Counted from the first letter of the stretch, positions 54,490 to 63,747 are shown. The stretch: DNA of 64,000 nt from Alteromonas genovensis (GCF_010500895.1 NZ_JAAAWO010000006.1:62001-126000), one strand, 5' to 3'. Translations and numbers: made by a program. The notes: generated by a model from the sequence alone, not told the origin.

Positions 54490-55122
54490 TTACTCAGACA
54501 CAAACTCATCTTTTTCCTTCGAAGAGGGCAGCAAGATAATAATAAAAATGAGCACTGCTGTAATGATTAGAAAATACTTTTCCAGAGAACGATAGGTTTC
54601 CATGGCTTCAGCGGCATTTTTACTGATTGCTAGCTTGTTCTTTCCTTCAGCAAGCTGAATATCTGAAAGTTTATCCAAGTCACTATTTAGCGCCTTGAGT
54701 TCGAGCAGTAGTGTTGCAATGGCGGCGGTATCGACTGGCTGCTCTTCAGCAAATGAGATTTCTTTTTCTAAAGTCACAAGCTCATTAAAACTAGTTTCAA
54801 AGTGATTCAGCGTGAACGCTTCAAAATCAGTTAAATAAGTTTTCTTAAACGCATTAATAATGGCAAAGGCTTGCTTGTTAACCTTTTCGTTCTCGCTCGT
54901 GAAAAAAGTATAGTTTTGAGCCGCAAGTGCGACTTCCTTCTCATGCAAGAAACCAGCGAGTTCGTAAATCATTCCGTTAACTACAAGACGATCTTCGTAA
55001 ATCTCCTCGATAGAGTCCTTCACATTGTTAAAGCTATTTAAGTTGGTCTCGCCCATTGCATACACCAATGCAAGTGACGTAAGAAAAACAACGATACATA
55101 GCCCTTTACTTGCCCAGCTCAT
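54490..55122 (-). CDS. Orphan membrane protein with 4-helix-bundle sensor-like domain
   Basis: A 210-residue protein I do not recognise as a named family. A helix at 5-25 (GLCIVVFLTSLALVYAMG), an extracytoplasmic helical region (about 30-180: NSFNNVKDSIEEIYEDRLVVNGMIYELAG) and a second helix (YFLIITAVLIFIIILL) followed by only 12 residues (PSSKEKDEFVSE). The layout matches the four-helix-bundle sensor of chemoreceptors with the HAMP and signalling parts missing. The ATG at 55122 has a near-perfect AAGGAGGT SD. No frameshifted receptor tail was seen downstream, since 54439-54489 is short. It may signal through a partner protein. Confidence 0.72.
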   Translation of the reverse strand: MSWASKGLCIVVFLTSLALVYAMGETNLNSFNNVKDSIEEIYEDRLVVNGMIYELAGFLHEKEVALAAQNYTFFTSENEKVNKQAFAIINAFKKTYLTDFEAFTLNHFETSFNELVTLEKEISFAEEQPVDTAAIATLLLELKALNSDLDKLSDIQLAEGKNKLAISKNAAEAMETYRSLEKYFLIITAVLIFIIILLPSSKEKDEFVSE

Positions 55123-55285
55123 GATACCTCCTTTCACGCTACTTTACAGACACGCTGAACACCAACGCTAGTTCGTTAGTCGTTTATAGGGCTGTAAGTT
55201 TTATGTTTACCATTTGTGAAATGATAGGTGCAGCGGCGCGCAGATACAAGGTTGCTAATCGCAATGTTGTCGCTGGTATATGAGG

Positions 55286-55304
55286 GCGCCTAACATGTAG
55301 GCGC
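55286..55304. repeat. Small inverted repeat between two minus-strand genes
   Basis: GCGCCTA / TAGGCGC with a 5-nt loop, beside an A-run. On the plus strand no T-tract follows, and on the minus strand the T-run precedes the stem, so a terminator function is doubtful. Nothing else was seen in 55138-55326. Confidence 0.45.
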
Positions 55305-55326
55305 AAAAAAGGATGTGTACAAAGTG

Positions 55327-55554
55327 TTAACTAGGAATAGACGTAATGGGTTGATAACCCTCTATATCTAGCTCTTCATTGATACAAATAAGTAAATATT
55401 CGTCAAGTGATAAGCCGTCTGTGCCTTCATCTTCGGCAAGTTCTGCACAGTAAGCTTTGTACTCAAGAACAAGTTCTTTGCTTGCAACGGGTCTATCGTC
55501 AGCAAACGCGGTTGCAGAAAAAACTAACCCTGCCACTAACCAAATATATTTCAT
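55327..55554 (-). CDS. Small acidic secreted protein, unrecognised
   Basis: A 75-residue precursor. The ATG at 55554 follows GGGAGA and opens a signal peptide (KYIWLVAGLVFSATAFA). The mature part of about 58 residues is strongly acidic (ELAEDEGTDGLSLDEYL, EELDIEGYQ) and contains two Cys (CAELAE, LICINE), which could form a disulfide. It is divergent from the ATP-grasp ligase gene at 55764. The pairing invites the idea that it is a substrate or partner, but this is speculation. Coding character is supported by the SD, signal peptide and composition. Confidence 0.68.
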   Translation of the reverse strand: MKYIWLVAGLVFSATAFADDRPVASKELVLEYKAYCAELAEDEGTDGLSLDEYLLICINEELDIEGYQPITSIPS

Positions 55555-55763
55555 GTTATCTCCCAATAAGTTCATTCAGTGAACGGATTAAGCTTAAAAT
55601 TAATTGGCCAAAATACGAGCAAAATAATATGACCGTTAAGGACAAATTATTTCGTTCAAATACTGCTGTTCATCCATTGATATAGCATCAAAAAAGTCTA
55701 TATTCCGCGCAATTAACTCAATGTCGCACGTAGTGTGCGACATGTACTTATTTGGAATTAAAA

Positions 55764-57230
55764 ATGATAACAACATTAATTGTTGTCGATTCGCTATCTG
55801 ATGCTCATCAACTGCACTTTCAAAATTGCGAAGTGGTTGATTTTGAGCAATACCTTTCACAATTCCCCAAGCGTGGGGAAGGCAAAATGCGCGTTATCAA
55901 TTTGTGCGCCACCGATCGCTATTTAAGTAAGGGCTATTACTGTTCATTGTTAGCTGAAGCGCGCACGCACAAAGTACTGCCAAGCGTGAATACCATTAAT
56001 AATTTGATCATTGAAAGTGAAGAGCAGTCGCTTCAAATGAAAACCGTTACGCTACCTAAATTGTTGAGCGATGAAGCTATTGATGGCAGTAGCTGTGATG
56101 TGTTTTTTGGTACCACTAAAGCTGTATCGATGAGCGCAATCGCCAAGTTTGCCTTCGAACGTTTTCCAGCGCCCTTTTTGCGTGTTTCGGTAAGTAAACA
56201 ATCGAGCGCTACGGTAATGACGGTAGGTTTTGGCGATTGGTGCACGGCTAACGGCGAAGATAAATCAGAGTTAGCCAATGCGCTTCAACACTACGTAGCA
56301 AAAACCTGGCTACGTGGAAGTAAGCAAAAACAAGCCCGCTGGGATATGGCGATTTTATGTAATGAGAATGAAGCGACACCGCCTAGCGACGCTAAAGCAA
56401 TTAAGCATTTTATTAAAGCGGCAAAGCTTGTGGGTATTAACGCTGAAGTAGTCAATGCGGCCCAAGCAGCAGCTAACATTACTCATTATGATGCGCTTTT
56501 CATTCGTGAAACCACGGCTATTAACCACCCGACTTATCATATTGCTCGCAAGGCAGAGCAGGAAGGGTTAGTGGTGATAGACGACGCGACCAGTATTTTG
56601 AAGTGCTGTAATAAGGTGTATTTGCACGATGCGTTTAGCTATCACAAGGTGCCTTCGCCACGCAGTCACTTTGTGTCTGACAATACGGCATCAACGTGCC
56701 AAATGCTAGCGGATGAATTTGGTTTTCCAATGGTACTGAAACTGCCAGAAAGCTCATTTTCAATGGGCGTATTTAAAGTAAAGGATAATGACGAGCTGAA
56801 AGATAAGCTTGAAACCATGCTAAACGAATCTGCACTGGTGTTAGTTCAAGAATATATCTTTACCGAATTTGATTGGCGCATTGGCGTATTAAATGGCCGG
56901 CCTATTTATGCATGTCGATATCACATGGCCCGAGGGCACTGGCAAATATACAACCATGACGCGAAAACCAATACGTCAGGTGGGTTTGAAACTCTGCCAA
57001 CCTTTGAAGTGCCTAAGCCGGTGTTAGATGCAGCGATAAAAGCATGCTCAATGATTGGTAAAAGCCTGTACGGCGTTGATATTAAGCAGGCCAACGGCAA
57101 AGTGTATGTCATTGAGGTGAACGACAACCCCAGCATTGAGGCTAAGGTTGAAGACCTTTACCTTGGAAAAGAGCTTTATATGAGCATTATGCAGGAGTTT
57201 GTAAACAGGTTGGAAGCCCGTGGACGCTAG
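55764..57230 (+). CDS. RimK-like ATP-grasp ligase
   Basis: A 488-residue cytoplasmic protein with a less conserved N-terminal half (1-285) and an ATP-grasp domain. Seen are FPMVLKLPESSFSMGVFKV (nucleotide-binding Lys), LVQEYIFTEFDWRIGVLNG, RYHMARGHWQIYN and VYVIEVNDNPSIEAK (metal-binding Glu/Asn). RimK relatives add glutamates or other amino acids to a peptide or small molecule. It starts at the ATG at 55764; the TTG at 55752 in frame has no SD. It overlaps the next gene by 11 bp, so the two work together. The acceptor is unknown. ATP-grasp ligases beside peptidases occur in peptide-modification systems. Confidence 0.85.
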   Translation: MITTLIVVDSLSDAHQLHFQNCEVVDFEQYLSQFPKRGEGKMRVINLCATDRYLSKGYYCSLLAEARTHKVLPSVNTINNLIIESEEQSLQMKTVTLPKLLSDEAIDGSSCDVFFGTTKAVSMSAIAKFAFERFPAPFLRVSVSKQSSATVMTVGFGDWCTANGEDKSELANALQHYVAKTWLRGSKQKQARWDMAILCNENEATPPSDAKAIKHFIKAAKLVGINAEVVNAAQAAANITHYDALFIRETTAINHPTYHIARKAEQEGLVVIDDATSILKCCNKVYLHDAFSYHKVPSPRSHFVSDNTASTCQMLADEFGFPMVLKLPESSFSMGVFKVKDNDELKDKLETMLNESALVLVQEYIFTEFDWRIGVLNGRPIYACRYHMARGHWQIYNHDAKTNTSGGFETLPTFEVPKPVLDAAIKACSMIGKSLYGVDIKQANGKVYVIEVNDNPSIEAKVEDLYLGKELYMSIMQEFVNRLEARGR

Positions 57231-58464
57231 CTTTAAGAGCCAGGCACAACATTGTCCATCTGAGGTTAGTTTTCGACTGGCAAAGGCAAGCGATTTAGAT
57301 GCCCTAGAACACATTGAGCAACGCAGCTTTGATAGCGACAGGCTTTCGCGCAGGCGTATGCGCTATTGGATAAAGGCGGAGCACGGCATTTTACTGCTAG
57401 CTGAAAGTGGCAGCGGCATTGTAGGTTACGGCCTGGTTATTTTGCGCAAAGGCAGTCGTTCTGCTCGCCTGTATTCTCTAGCGGTACTCGGTGAAGCTAG
57501 GGGGCAGCGTATAGCGCCCTCGCTTTTGCAAAAGCTTGAAGCGTTAGCGGCCGAGAAACAAAAGCTGTTTATTCGCTTAGAAGTGGCCGAAGATAACAAA
57601 GCAGCAATCAAAATGTATAAGCAGTTAGGTTATCGCAAGTTTGGTATTTATCGGCAGTACTATGCAACAGGTGCCGATGCGCTGCGCTTTCAAAAGCCCA
57701 TACAGTATGCAAGCGCTATTGGCCCTCAACAGCACTACCCGTGGTACAAGCAAACTACGGCGTTTACGTGTGGACCAAGTGCCTTAATGATGGCAATGAA
57801 GTATGTGCAAGAGGATACGCGGTTTGACCAAACCACTGAAATAGCCATTTGGCGCCAGGCCACCACTATTTTCATGACCTCAGGACACGGCGGTTGCCAT
57901 CCCTTAGGTTTGGCGTTAGCTGGGCACCAGCGGGGTTTCGACGTTGAAGTATATTCCACACAAATAAATGACTTATTTGTAGATGGCGTGCGCAGCGAAC
58001 ACAAAAAATCGATTATGCGCATTGTAGAGCAGGATTTTATTGAACGGGCTTTAAAGGCCAATATAGTAGTACATAAAACAGACATTCAGCTGGCTGAAAT
58101 TGAAGCGGCACTAAGCAAAGGTTACGGCGTTATTTGCCTTATTAGTACATATCAATTTCACGGGATAAAAGCACCCCACTGGGTGGTAATAACTCATGCT
58201 GATGAACGTTGCTTGTATTTACACGATCCTGACGGAAGCGAAGGGTTTTATGATGAGGCCGGCGTGAGGCTAGATAGTACGAATCACAATGGTGGCCTTG
58301 GCTTAAACGGCATAGCTGTGAGTGACGCAGATACAGCCGATAGCGAAGATATTGATTTAGATTATCAGCACCTGCCTATTCTAAAGCAAGACTTTGCATC
58401 ATTGTCTGTGTTTGGCAAAACAAAGCTACGAACGTGCTTGGTGATTAAGCCTCGGGGTTCGTAA
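57220..58464 (+). CDS. GNAT acetyltransferase / C39-like cysteine peptidase fusion
   Basis: A 414-residue two-domain protein. Residues 10-150 are a GNAT domain: FRLAKASDLDALEHIEQRSF, LYSLAVLGEARGQRIAPSLL (acetyl-CoA loop) and NKAAIKMYKQLGYRKFGIY. Residues 165-410 are a C39-like papain-fold peptidase: TTAFTCGPSALMMAM has the catalytic Cys, APHWVVITHAD the His, and LYLHDPDGSEG the Asp region. It starts at a GTG inside the end of the ATP-grasp gene. A ligase, an acetyltransferase and a peptidase in one translational unit suggest processing of a peptide. There is no C39-type transporter here, so secretion by an ABC exporter is not indicated. Confidence 0.87.
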   Translation: MDASFKSQAQHCPSEVSFRLAKASDLDALEHIEQRSFDSDRLSRRRMRYWIKAEHGILLLAESGSGIVGYGLVILRKGSRSARLYSLAVLGEARGQRIAPSLLQKLEALAAEKQKLFIRLEVAEDNKAAIKMYKQLGYRKFGIYRQYYATGADALRFQKPIQYASAIGPQQHYPWYKQTTAFTCGPSALMMAMKYVQEDTRFDQTTEIAIWRQATTIFMTSGHGGCHPLGLALAGHQRGFDVEVYSTQINDLFVDGVRSEHKKSIMRIVEQDFIERALKANIVVHKTDIQLAEIEAALSKGYGVICLISTYQFHGIKAPHWVVITHADERCLYLHDPDGSEGFYDEAGVRLDSTNHNGGLGLNGIAVSDADTADSEDIDLDYQHLPILKQDFASLSVFGKTKLRTCLVIKPRGS

Positions 58465-58482
58465 CTTGGTCTTCTATCTCTA

Positions 58483-58677
58483 CTAATGAATAACAGATGA
58501 TGTACTCTGCTCACTTGATTTAGCGTTTTTGTCATGGCCTAAATCAACCGTGGCGGCGTCCTCAACTAACGCAGTCATTGCATCGATAATATCGAGAAAA
58601 CGCCCAAGTTGAGCAGGAGATAGGTCTTTAGAAAGGTGTTCAATTTTATTGATGAGTTGCTTAGTGGGTAAACGCAT
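58483..58677 (-). CDS. Small hypothetical protein
   Basis: A 64-residue cytoplasmic protein, RLPTKQLINKIEHLSKDLS then AQLGRFLDIIDAMTALVED, two amphipathic helices and a polar tail. I do not recognise it. The ATG at 58677 is used; a TTG two codons earlier (58683) is also open. It ends 18 bp from the stop of the convergent GNAT/C39 gene. Coding is plausible from length and composition but not certain. Confidence 0.5.
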   Translation of the reverse strand: MRLPTKQLINKIEHLSKDLSPAQLGRFLDIIDAMTALVEDAATVDLGHDKNAKSSEQSTSSVIH

Positions 58678-58803
58678 AGTCAAATTCTCGTCGTTTTAGC
58701 TCAGGTTTAAGTTAACTGAACATAGACTTACAATTTGCTTGCCAAGTTTTGAGGGGATTATCAAAAATACTTATACGGGTGGTGACCTAGCGGCCTTGGT
58801 AAA

Positions 58804-59838
58804 TTAAGAAATAGAGTTGCGAATTTGGGTTAATGTCATACCGGTAAGGCGTTTAATAAAGCGCCGAAGGTTCGTAGTATCAGTTACAGAGAATGCCTCT
58901 GCGAGCTGTTGGGTGTTTGCCCTACATGTTTTTACCATCATAATAGCGTGTTGCTTTTGAATGCTGTCGCTAAGTTGCTTGAAGCTCATGTTGTGCTCAG
59001 CTAAACGACGCTTCAAGGTGGCAAGACTCATGGAAAGTGTTGAAGCAATTTGCGCTGCTGTTAAGTCAGGCTTTTGTACTAGTAAATCTTGGATCCGTTC
59101 GGTCAATGCATATATAGGTTGCCTGGACCACGATGCCACACCGGTTGTAACCCACTCCTCATCGGCAAGTGAAAAGCGCTTCTCCCACGCCTCACGAGGA
59201 ATTTTGATCATTGTCACAGGTTGTTCAAAAGAAAGCCGCGTACCTAAAAACTCCTCGTAATCGTAGATATTGCGTGGACGAGCCCATTCAAAATCAAAAC
59301 TTAAAGGGAACCGTTTGTCTGTTCCTTGACGAACAATAGATACCATCCAAGCAAAGGCTATTTCTACCTGAAAAGACCAGTTCTCTTTTGCACCAAAACT
59401 ATCTTGAGGTACAAGGTAAACCGTATCGTCGTGATAATACGTTCGCCAGTGAATAAGTGGCATACAGCTCCAGCGCATTTGAGAAAGAAGCTCAACACAA
59501 TGCGCTACGTTACGGCATCTCAATAGGATAGATAGCACGCCTAGCATGTGACTAGAGGTTAGCATTCGCCCTATTTGTAATCCTGCGTCTCGGCTCTTCA
59601 CACTCTTTTGAACTCGCTGGCTCAATAGTAGAAGCTGTTTAGCACTTAAACTTCTGCCGTTAGCAATATCTTCTATGAAAAGCCCTGTACCCCTTAGCAA
59701 TGCATCGCTTTCGATATGTTGTGAAATACTCACATCAACCATAGCCTGCGCTAGAGGCCAGGCGGTTAAGTGTTTGTCAGTAACACCTAGAAGCGATGAT
59801 TTGGGTATGGTGTTAGGGTGATTAGGCTGCGTGTGCAT
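58804..59838 (-). CDS. AraC-family transcriptional regulator (OruR/arabinose-bd type)
   Basis: A 344-residue regulator. The N-terminal ligand-binding part (about 30-215) is of the Arabinose_bd type (SKQLLLLSQRVQKS, FPLSFDFEWARPRN). The C-terminal AraC HTH has DLTAAQIASTLSMSLATLKRRLAEH and QLAEAFSVTDTTNLRRFIKRLTGMT. It overlaps the upstream GGDEF gene by 17 bp, so the two are one operon. It is transcribed away from the TonB receptor and phosphatase, which it may control. Confidence 0.87.
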   Translation of the reverse strand: MHTQPNHPNTIPKSSLLGVTDKHLTAWPLAQAMVDVSISQHIESDALLRGTGLFIEDIANGRSLSAKQLLLLSQRVQKSVKSRDAGLQIGRMLTSSHMLGVLSILLRCRNVAHCVELLSQMRWSCMPLIHWRTYYHDDTVYLVPQDSFGAKENWSFQVEIAFAWMVSIVRQGTDKRFPLSFDFEWARPRNIYDYEEFLGTRLSFEQPVTMIKIPREAWEKRFSLADEEWVTTGVASWSRQPIYALTERIQDLLVQKPDLTAAQIASTLSMSLATLKRRLAEHNMSFKQLSDSIQKQHAIMMVKTCRANTQQLAEAFSVTDTTNLRRFIKRLTGMTLTQIRNSIS

Positions 59839-60721
59839 GCTGCTTATCTAAGCTTTGATTGAGTTTTAGGATGGTTGCGTTTATGTCAGCCATACTTACT
59901 ATTTCCATTGCAGCGTGACGAGCACTCAAACAAATAGCGGTATTACACTGGTGGGGATAAAAAGCAAAATGATGAATACTTTCGCTGAGTTGGTGTATGC
60001 AGTTTGCTGAATCAACCTTTTCATCTTGCAGCAATAAAATAGCGAAGCGGTCTCCAGCAAACCGGCAAACTAGCGCGCCACTTGGAAGTGATAGCGATAG
60101 CATTGAGGACAATCCTCGTAAGTAGCGGTTACCTTCATTATGCCCGTACTGGCTATTAAACTGACTAAAGTCATTAATGTCTAACATCACTAACGTTTTA
60201 TATGAGCGAGGTTTATGGGCGAATGCTTGTTCTAAACGCATCATCCAGTGCTCTCCGCTGTATAACTGAGTTACCGGATCGAGGTCTTCCGTATTGCGAA
60301 CAAAGCCCTCTCTTGTTTGCCACTGCGCGTTAAGCGTCAACTGTTCTTTATGCCATTGCCAAACAGCAAAAGTGGTCATTACCATGCCGATAGAGGCAGG
60401 GATAGATTCCATCATAGAAACCCAATTAGACGAGGCTGAGTAGTCCATAAACTCATCCATCAAATCCAAAAGTGAAGAAAACAGGATAAGGTTAAGGCCT
60501 ATCACTAGCAATTGAGTTAACTTCCCCGAAGGACGACTAATCAGAAGTGCCAATATCCACAGCAATAAGACTAGGGTCACACTCCCTTCACCCAATACAT
60601 CAAGCCATTCAATACCTGAGGATTCTGGCGTGCCCGCTAAAACGCACATCGCAAAGGCGAGTATAGGAAGTGTTAGTGACAACAAGAACAAACCTTGATG
60701 CCGTCTTAAATGTGAAACCAT
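59822..60721 (-). CDS. Membrane GGDEF-domain protein with degenerate active site
   Basis: A 299-residue protein with about six short hydrophobic helices (residues 12-125) and a GGDEF-fold domain (about 135-290). DPVTQLYSGEHWMMRLEQAF and MLDINDFSQFNSQYGHNEGNRYLRG are typical of the fold, but the active-site motif reads RFAGDRFAIL, so GG(D/E)EF has become AGDRF. Cyclase activity is therefore doubtful; it may bind c-di-GMP or GTP as a sensor. It overlaps the AraC gene, which suggests joint signal transduction. Confidence 0.85.
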   Translation of the reverse strand: MVSHLRRHQGLFLLSLTLPILAFAMCVLAGTPESSGIEWLDVLGEGSVTLVLLLWILALLISRPSGKLTQLLVIGLNLILFSSLLDLMDEFMDYSASSNWVSMMESIPASIGMVMTTFAVWQWHKEQLTLNAQWQTREGFVRNTEDLDPVTQLYSGEHWMMRLEQAFAHKPRSYKTLVMLDINDFSQFNSQYGHNEGNRYLRGLSSMLSLSLPSGALVCRFAGDRFAILLLQDEKVDSANCIHQLSESIHHFAFYPHQCNTAICLSARHAAMEIVSMADINATILKLNQSLDKQHAHAA

Positions 60722-60959
60722 GATGAATAACCTAAATACCGTGATATGTGCTGTTTAACGTAATCTACCTTGGCGTAGTAGTGTTATTTTGGCTCACGAT
60801 TATGACAGTTTAACGATGTGCAGCACCCTGATAGTCGATATTTTGGCTATTAATTCAATGTAAACAGTGGTTTGGGTGCAGGTCATTTTGGCTCAGGGAA
60901 ATGGCGAGTAGGGCTTTGTTTATGTTTATCTGTGTACTTTTGGCGGTTAGGTCAAAAAA

Positions 60960-60977
60960 CTGTCACGGAAACGTCAT
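60960..60977 (+). promoter_or_regulatory. Candidate Pho box before the TonB receptor/phosphatase unit
   Basis: CTGTCAC-GGAA-ACGTCAT matches the PhoB pattern of two CTGTCAT-like heptamers 11 bp apart: 6 of 7 in the first, 5 of 7 in the second. It lies 50 bp before the receptor ATG. The gene pair that follows (receptor and acid phosphatase) fits phosphate control. The rest of the 60722-61027 intergenic region has an isolated TGACAG on the other strand near 60805 and no gene. Confidence 0.5.
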
Positions 60978-61027
60978 TTATTCATCCTACTTTGTGCTGG
61001 CTCTCACACAATCAGAAGAACTCAGGT

Positions 61028-63730
61028 ATGCACACTAGAAAATTATCTCTTATCGCCATTGCTTGCTCGGCAGCGTTGCAATTTACGGCACCTCAGGCAA
61101 TAGCGGCCGATGCGTCGCAGGTAGTAGGCGTAGTCACCAACGTAAACAGCAGCAAATTATTTGCTGGCGCCAAAATCGATATTCAGGAGTTGGGCATAAG
61201 TGTTTATGCCGATAAAGAAGGTCGTTTTAGAATTCCACGCATTGCACCAGGCACTTATACGGTTGAAATTGATTATTTAGGTACAGAGCCTTCCACGCAA
61301 ACAATTGTCGTTGGCGATGATATTACCAATGTTACCTTATTGGTTGGTGCTGCCAACGATACTATTGAAGAGCTACTGGTACGTGGGCAACGAAGTGGGC
61401 AAGCGACAGCAATTAACAAACAGCGCATGGCTGATGGCATAACATCAGTCGTGTCTTCGGATGCGATTGGTCAGTTCCCAGACCAGAACGCTGCGGAGTC
61501 TTTACAGCGCTTACCGGGCCTTTCAATTGAGCGTGATCAGGGTGAAGGGCGCTTTGTAGGTATTCGCGGAATCGACCCGAATTTGAACAATGTCACCATT
61601 AACGGTTTGAATATTCCTTCTCCTGAAGGCGGCGTTAGGTCGGTAGCCCTCGATGTTATTCCTTCTGAACTCATTAGCAGTTTAACAGTTTCAAAGTCTG
61701 TCACCTCTGATATGGATGCCGATACCATTGGCGGTAATATTGAAGTAAAAAGTGTGAGCGCGTTTGACCGAGCCACTGACAGCGCCTCATTTACGGCACA
61801 ATTAAGTCAAAACGAACTTCGCGACGCCTTGAGCCCGAAGCTTGCAGGCAGCGTCACCCATAAAATAAACGATAAATGGGGCATTGCTGCTGCACTAAGC
61901 TACTTTGATCGTGAATTCGGCTCGGACAACATTGAAAGTAATGGCGATGATGAAATTGAGCAGCGTCATTATTCCATAACGCGAGAGCGTCTTGGTGGAG
62001 CGGTAAACATTGATTTTCGTCCAGATTTTAATAATCAGTATTATTTACGCACCTTATATAGTCGCTTTTCAGACTCAGAGTTCAGACAAGCCAACGTTTT
62101 CGTATTCGATGGCGATGACTCAGAAGTAGAGCGCGAAAGTAAAGACCGATTTGAAGAACAAAGTATTTTAAGCATATCTGCCGGTGCAGAGCATGAACGC
62201 GACGCATGGACGATAAGTTACCAAGCTGGCTATTCGCGCTCTGACGAAGACGAACCTGATGCGCTTTACTATGTTTTCACCGGTGCAGATGCAGGTATTG
62301 ATGGCGATTTAGAACAACGTATTCCCCAACTTACGGTACCTGAAGCACTTAACGACCTTGGCAACTACGAACTCGATCAAATGAGTTTCGAGCGCAATAA
62401 CGCAAAAGATACGGAGTTGAGTTTCCGTCTCGATATCGCTAGAAGGGTAGACTGGTTAAGCAGTGAAGGTGAAATGAAGTTTGGCTCTAAATATCGAGCA
62501 CGAGAAAAAAACGCTGCGGCCAATATTTCGATTTTTGACGGTGGGTTTGATGGTTTTGATAACGCCACATTTGCCACCGCTTCTCCAGAGTACACCCTCG
62601 GAAATTTTGGACCAGGGCTTAATCGCGGTGCGCTAAGAGACAACTTCAATCAGCAACGCAGTCGGCTTGAATTGGCTGAGTTAGATTCTCGCATAGAGTC
62701 TCAGGGCAATTCCTTTAGCAATGATGAAGATATCTTTGCTGCCTATGCCATGACCCGCTTTGACTGGGAAAAACTTCGCTTAGTGGCTGGTTTGCGTTAT
62801 GAGAGCACGTCGTACAGTACCGCTGGCTCTCAAGTATCGTTAACCGAGAATGAAGACACAGATAGCGTTGATTTAACTATTGAGCCAGTCAACGCCTCCC
62901 GCGACTACGACAACCTTTTCCCTAGTATTAACGTGCGTTATGCGTTTTCTGAAAAACTCATAGGTCGCGCGGCTTTTACTCAAACCCTTTCCCGTCCAAG
63001 TTTTGAAGATGCAGCAGCGTTTCAAATTATTGAGGCGAATGTGAGAACGGAGGATGGCGAGCAGGTAATTGAGCGTGAGGCAAGCGTAGGCAATCCTGAG
63101 CTATTGCCCTATGAGGCTGATAACTTCGACCTAATGCTTGAGTACTATCCAGGGAGTATTGGCGTTTTGTCTGCCGGATTATTCCACAAGCGTATCGACA
63201 ACTTTATTGTTGAGGCAAATGTGGCGGGCACTGGGCCATGGGAAGGGTTCGAAGAAGCTTTTCAACCCGTTAATGGTGAAGAAGCCACCCTTACAGGGTT
63301 AGAACTAAGCTGGGTTAAGAGTTTCAACAATGGACTTTTATTCTCGGTAAACAGCACATTTTCTGATTCTGACGCGCTCACTATTCTTGATGGCGAACGC
63401 TTTGAAACTAAGTTACCCAATCAATCTGACACGGTTGGTAATGTGGTTGTAGGTTATGAGAATGACTCGCTAAGTCTGCGTTTAAGTATGACTTACAAAA
63501 GTGACAACCTTGAAGAAATTGATGATGGCATGTTGCGCATTGAAGATGATCACCAGCAAATTGACTTCGTTGCCAAATATTACATAAACAACGATATGCA
63601 GGTGTATTTCAATGGCATCAACTTAGGTGACGAACCTATGTACCACTATTTTGATGAGCGTAATCGCAATGCCCAATTCGAACAGTATGGCCGTACCTTT
63701 GAAATTGGCTTTATTTGGCGTACTCAGTAA
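61028..63730 (+). CDS. TonB-dependent receptor with carboxypeptidase-regulatory-like N-terminus
   Basis: A 900-residue receptor. The ATG at 61028 opens a signal peptide (KLSLIAIACSAALQFTAPQAIA); the frame from 60872 crosses the promoter and is not used. Next is a CarboxypepD_reg beta-sandwich (VVGVVTNVNSSKLFAGAKIDI, GTYTVEIDYLG), the plug (QRMADGITSVVSSDAIGQFPDQN, RLPGLSIERDQGEGRFVGIRG) and a barrel ending EIGFIWRTQ. The plug form is that of the TonB_rec family in Alteromonadales and Xanthomonadales (phytate or polymer uptake and others). It is followed with a TAATG-type junction by a phosphatase gene, so organic-phosphate uptake is a reasonable guess. Confidence 0.88.
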   Translation: MHTRKLSLIAIACSAALQFTAPQAIAADASQVVGVVTNVNSSKLFAGAKIDIQELGISVYADKEGRFRIPRIAPGTYTVEIDYLGTEPSTQTIVVGDDITNVTLLVGAANDTIEELLVRGQRSGQATAINKQRMADGITSVVSSDAIGQFPDQNAAESLQRLPGLSIERDQGEGRFVGIRGIDPNLNNVTINGLNIPSPEGGVRSVALDVIPSELISSLTVSKSVTSDMDADTIGGNIEVKSVSAFDRATDSASFTAQLSQNELRDALSPKLAGSVTHKINDKWGIAAALSYFDREFGSDNIESNGDDEIEQRHYSITRERLGGAVNIDFRPDFNNQYYLRTLYSRFSDSEFRQANVFVFDGDDSEVERESKDRFEEQSILSISAGAEHERDAWTISYQAGYSRSDEDEPDALYYVFTGADAGIDGDLEQRIPQLTVPEALNDLGNYELDQMSFERNNAKDTELSFRLDIARRVDWLSSEGEMKFGSKYRAREKNAAANISIFDGGFDGFDNATFATASPEYTLGNFGPGLNRGALRDNFNQQRSRLELAELDSRIESQGNSFSNDEDIFAAYAMTRFDWEKLRLVAGLRYESTSYSTAGSQVSLTENEDTDSVDLTIEPVNASRDYDNLFPSINVRYAFSEKLIGRAAFTQTLSRPSFEDAAAFQIIEANVRTEDGEQVIEREASVGNPELLPYEADNFDLMLEYYPGSIGVLSAGLFHKRIDNFIVEANVAGTGPWEGFEEAFQPVNGEEATLTGLELSWVKSFNNGLLFSVNSTFSDSDALTILDGERFETKLPNQSDTVGNVVVGYENDSLSLRLSMTYKSDNLEEIDDGMLRIEDDHQQIDFVAKYYINNDMQVYFNGINLGDEPMYHYFDERNRNAQFEQYGRTFEIGFIWRTQ

Positions 63731-63747
63731 TGGGATGTAATGCAAAC

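Noticed and set aside
57220-58464. Bacteriocin export system suggested by the C39 peptidase domain
   Set aside because: The domain is fused to a GNAT domain, not to an ABC transporter, and no double-glycine leader peptide was found nearby.
59822-60721. Active diguanylate cyclase
   Set aside because: The active-site motif reads AGDRF in place of GGDEF/GGEEF.
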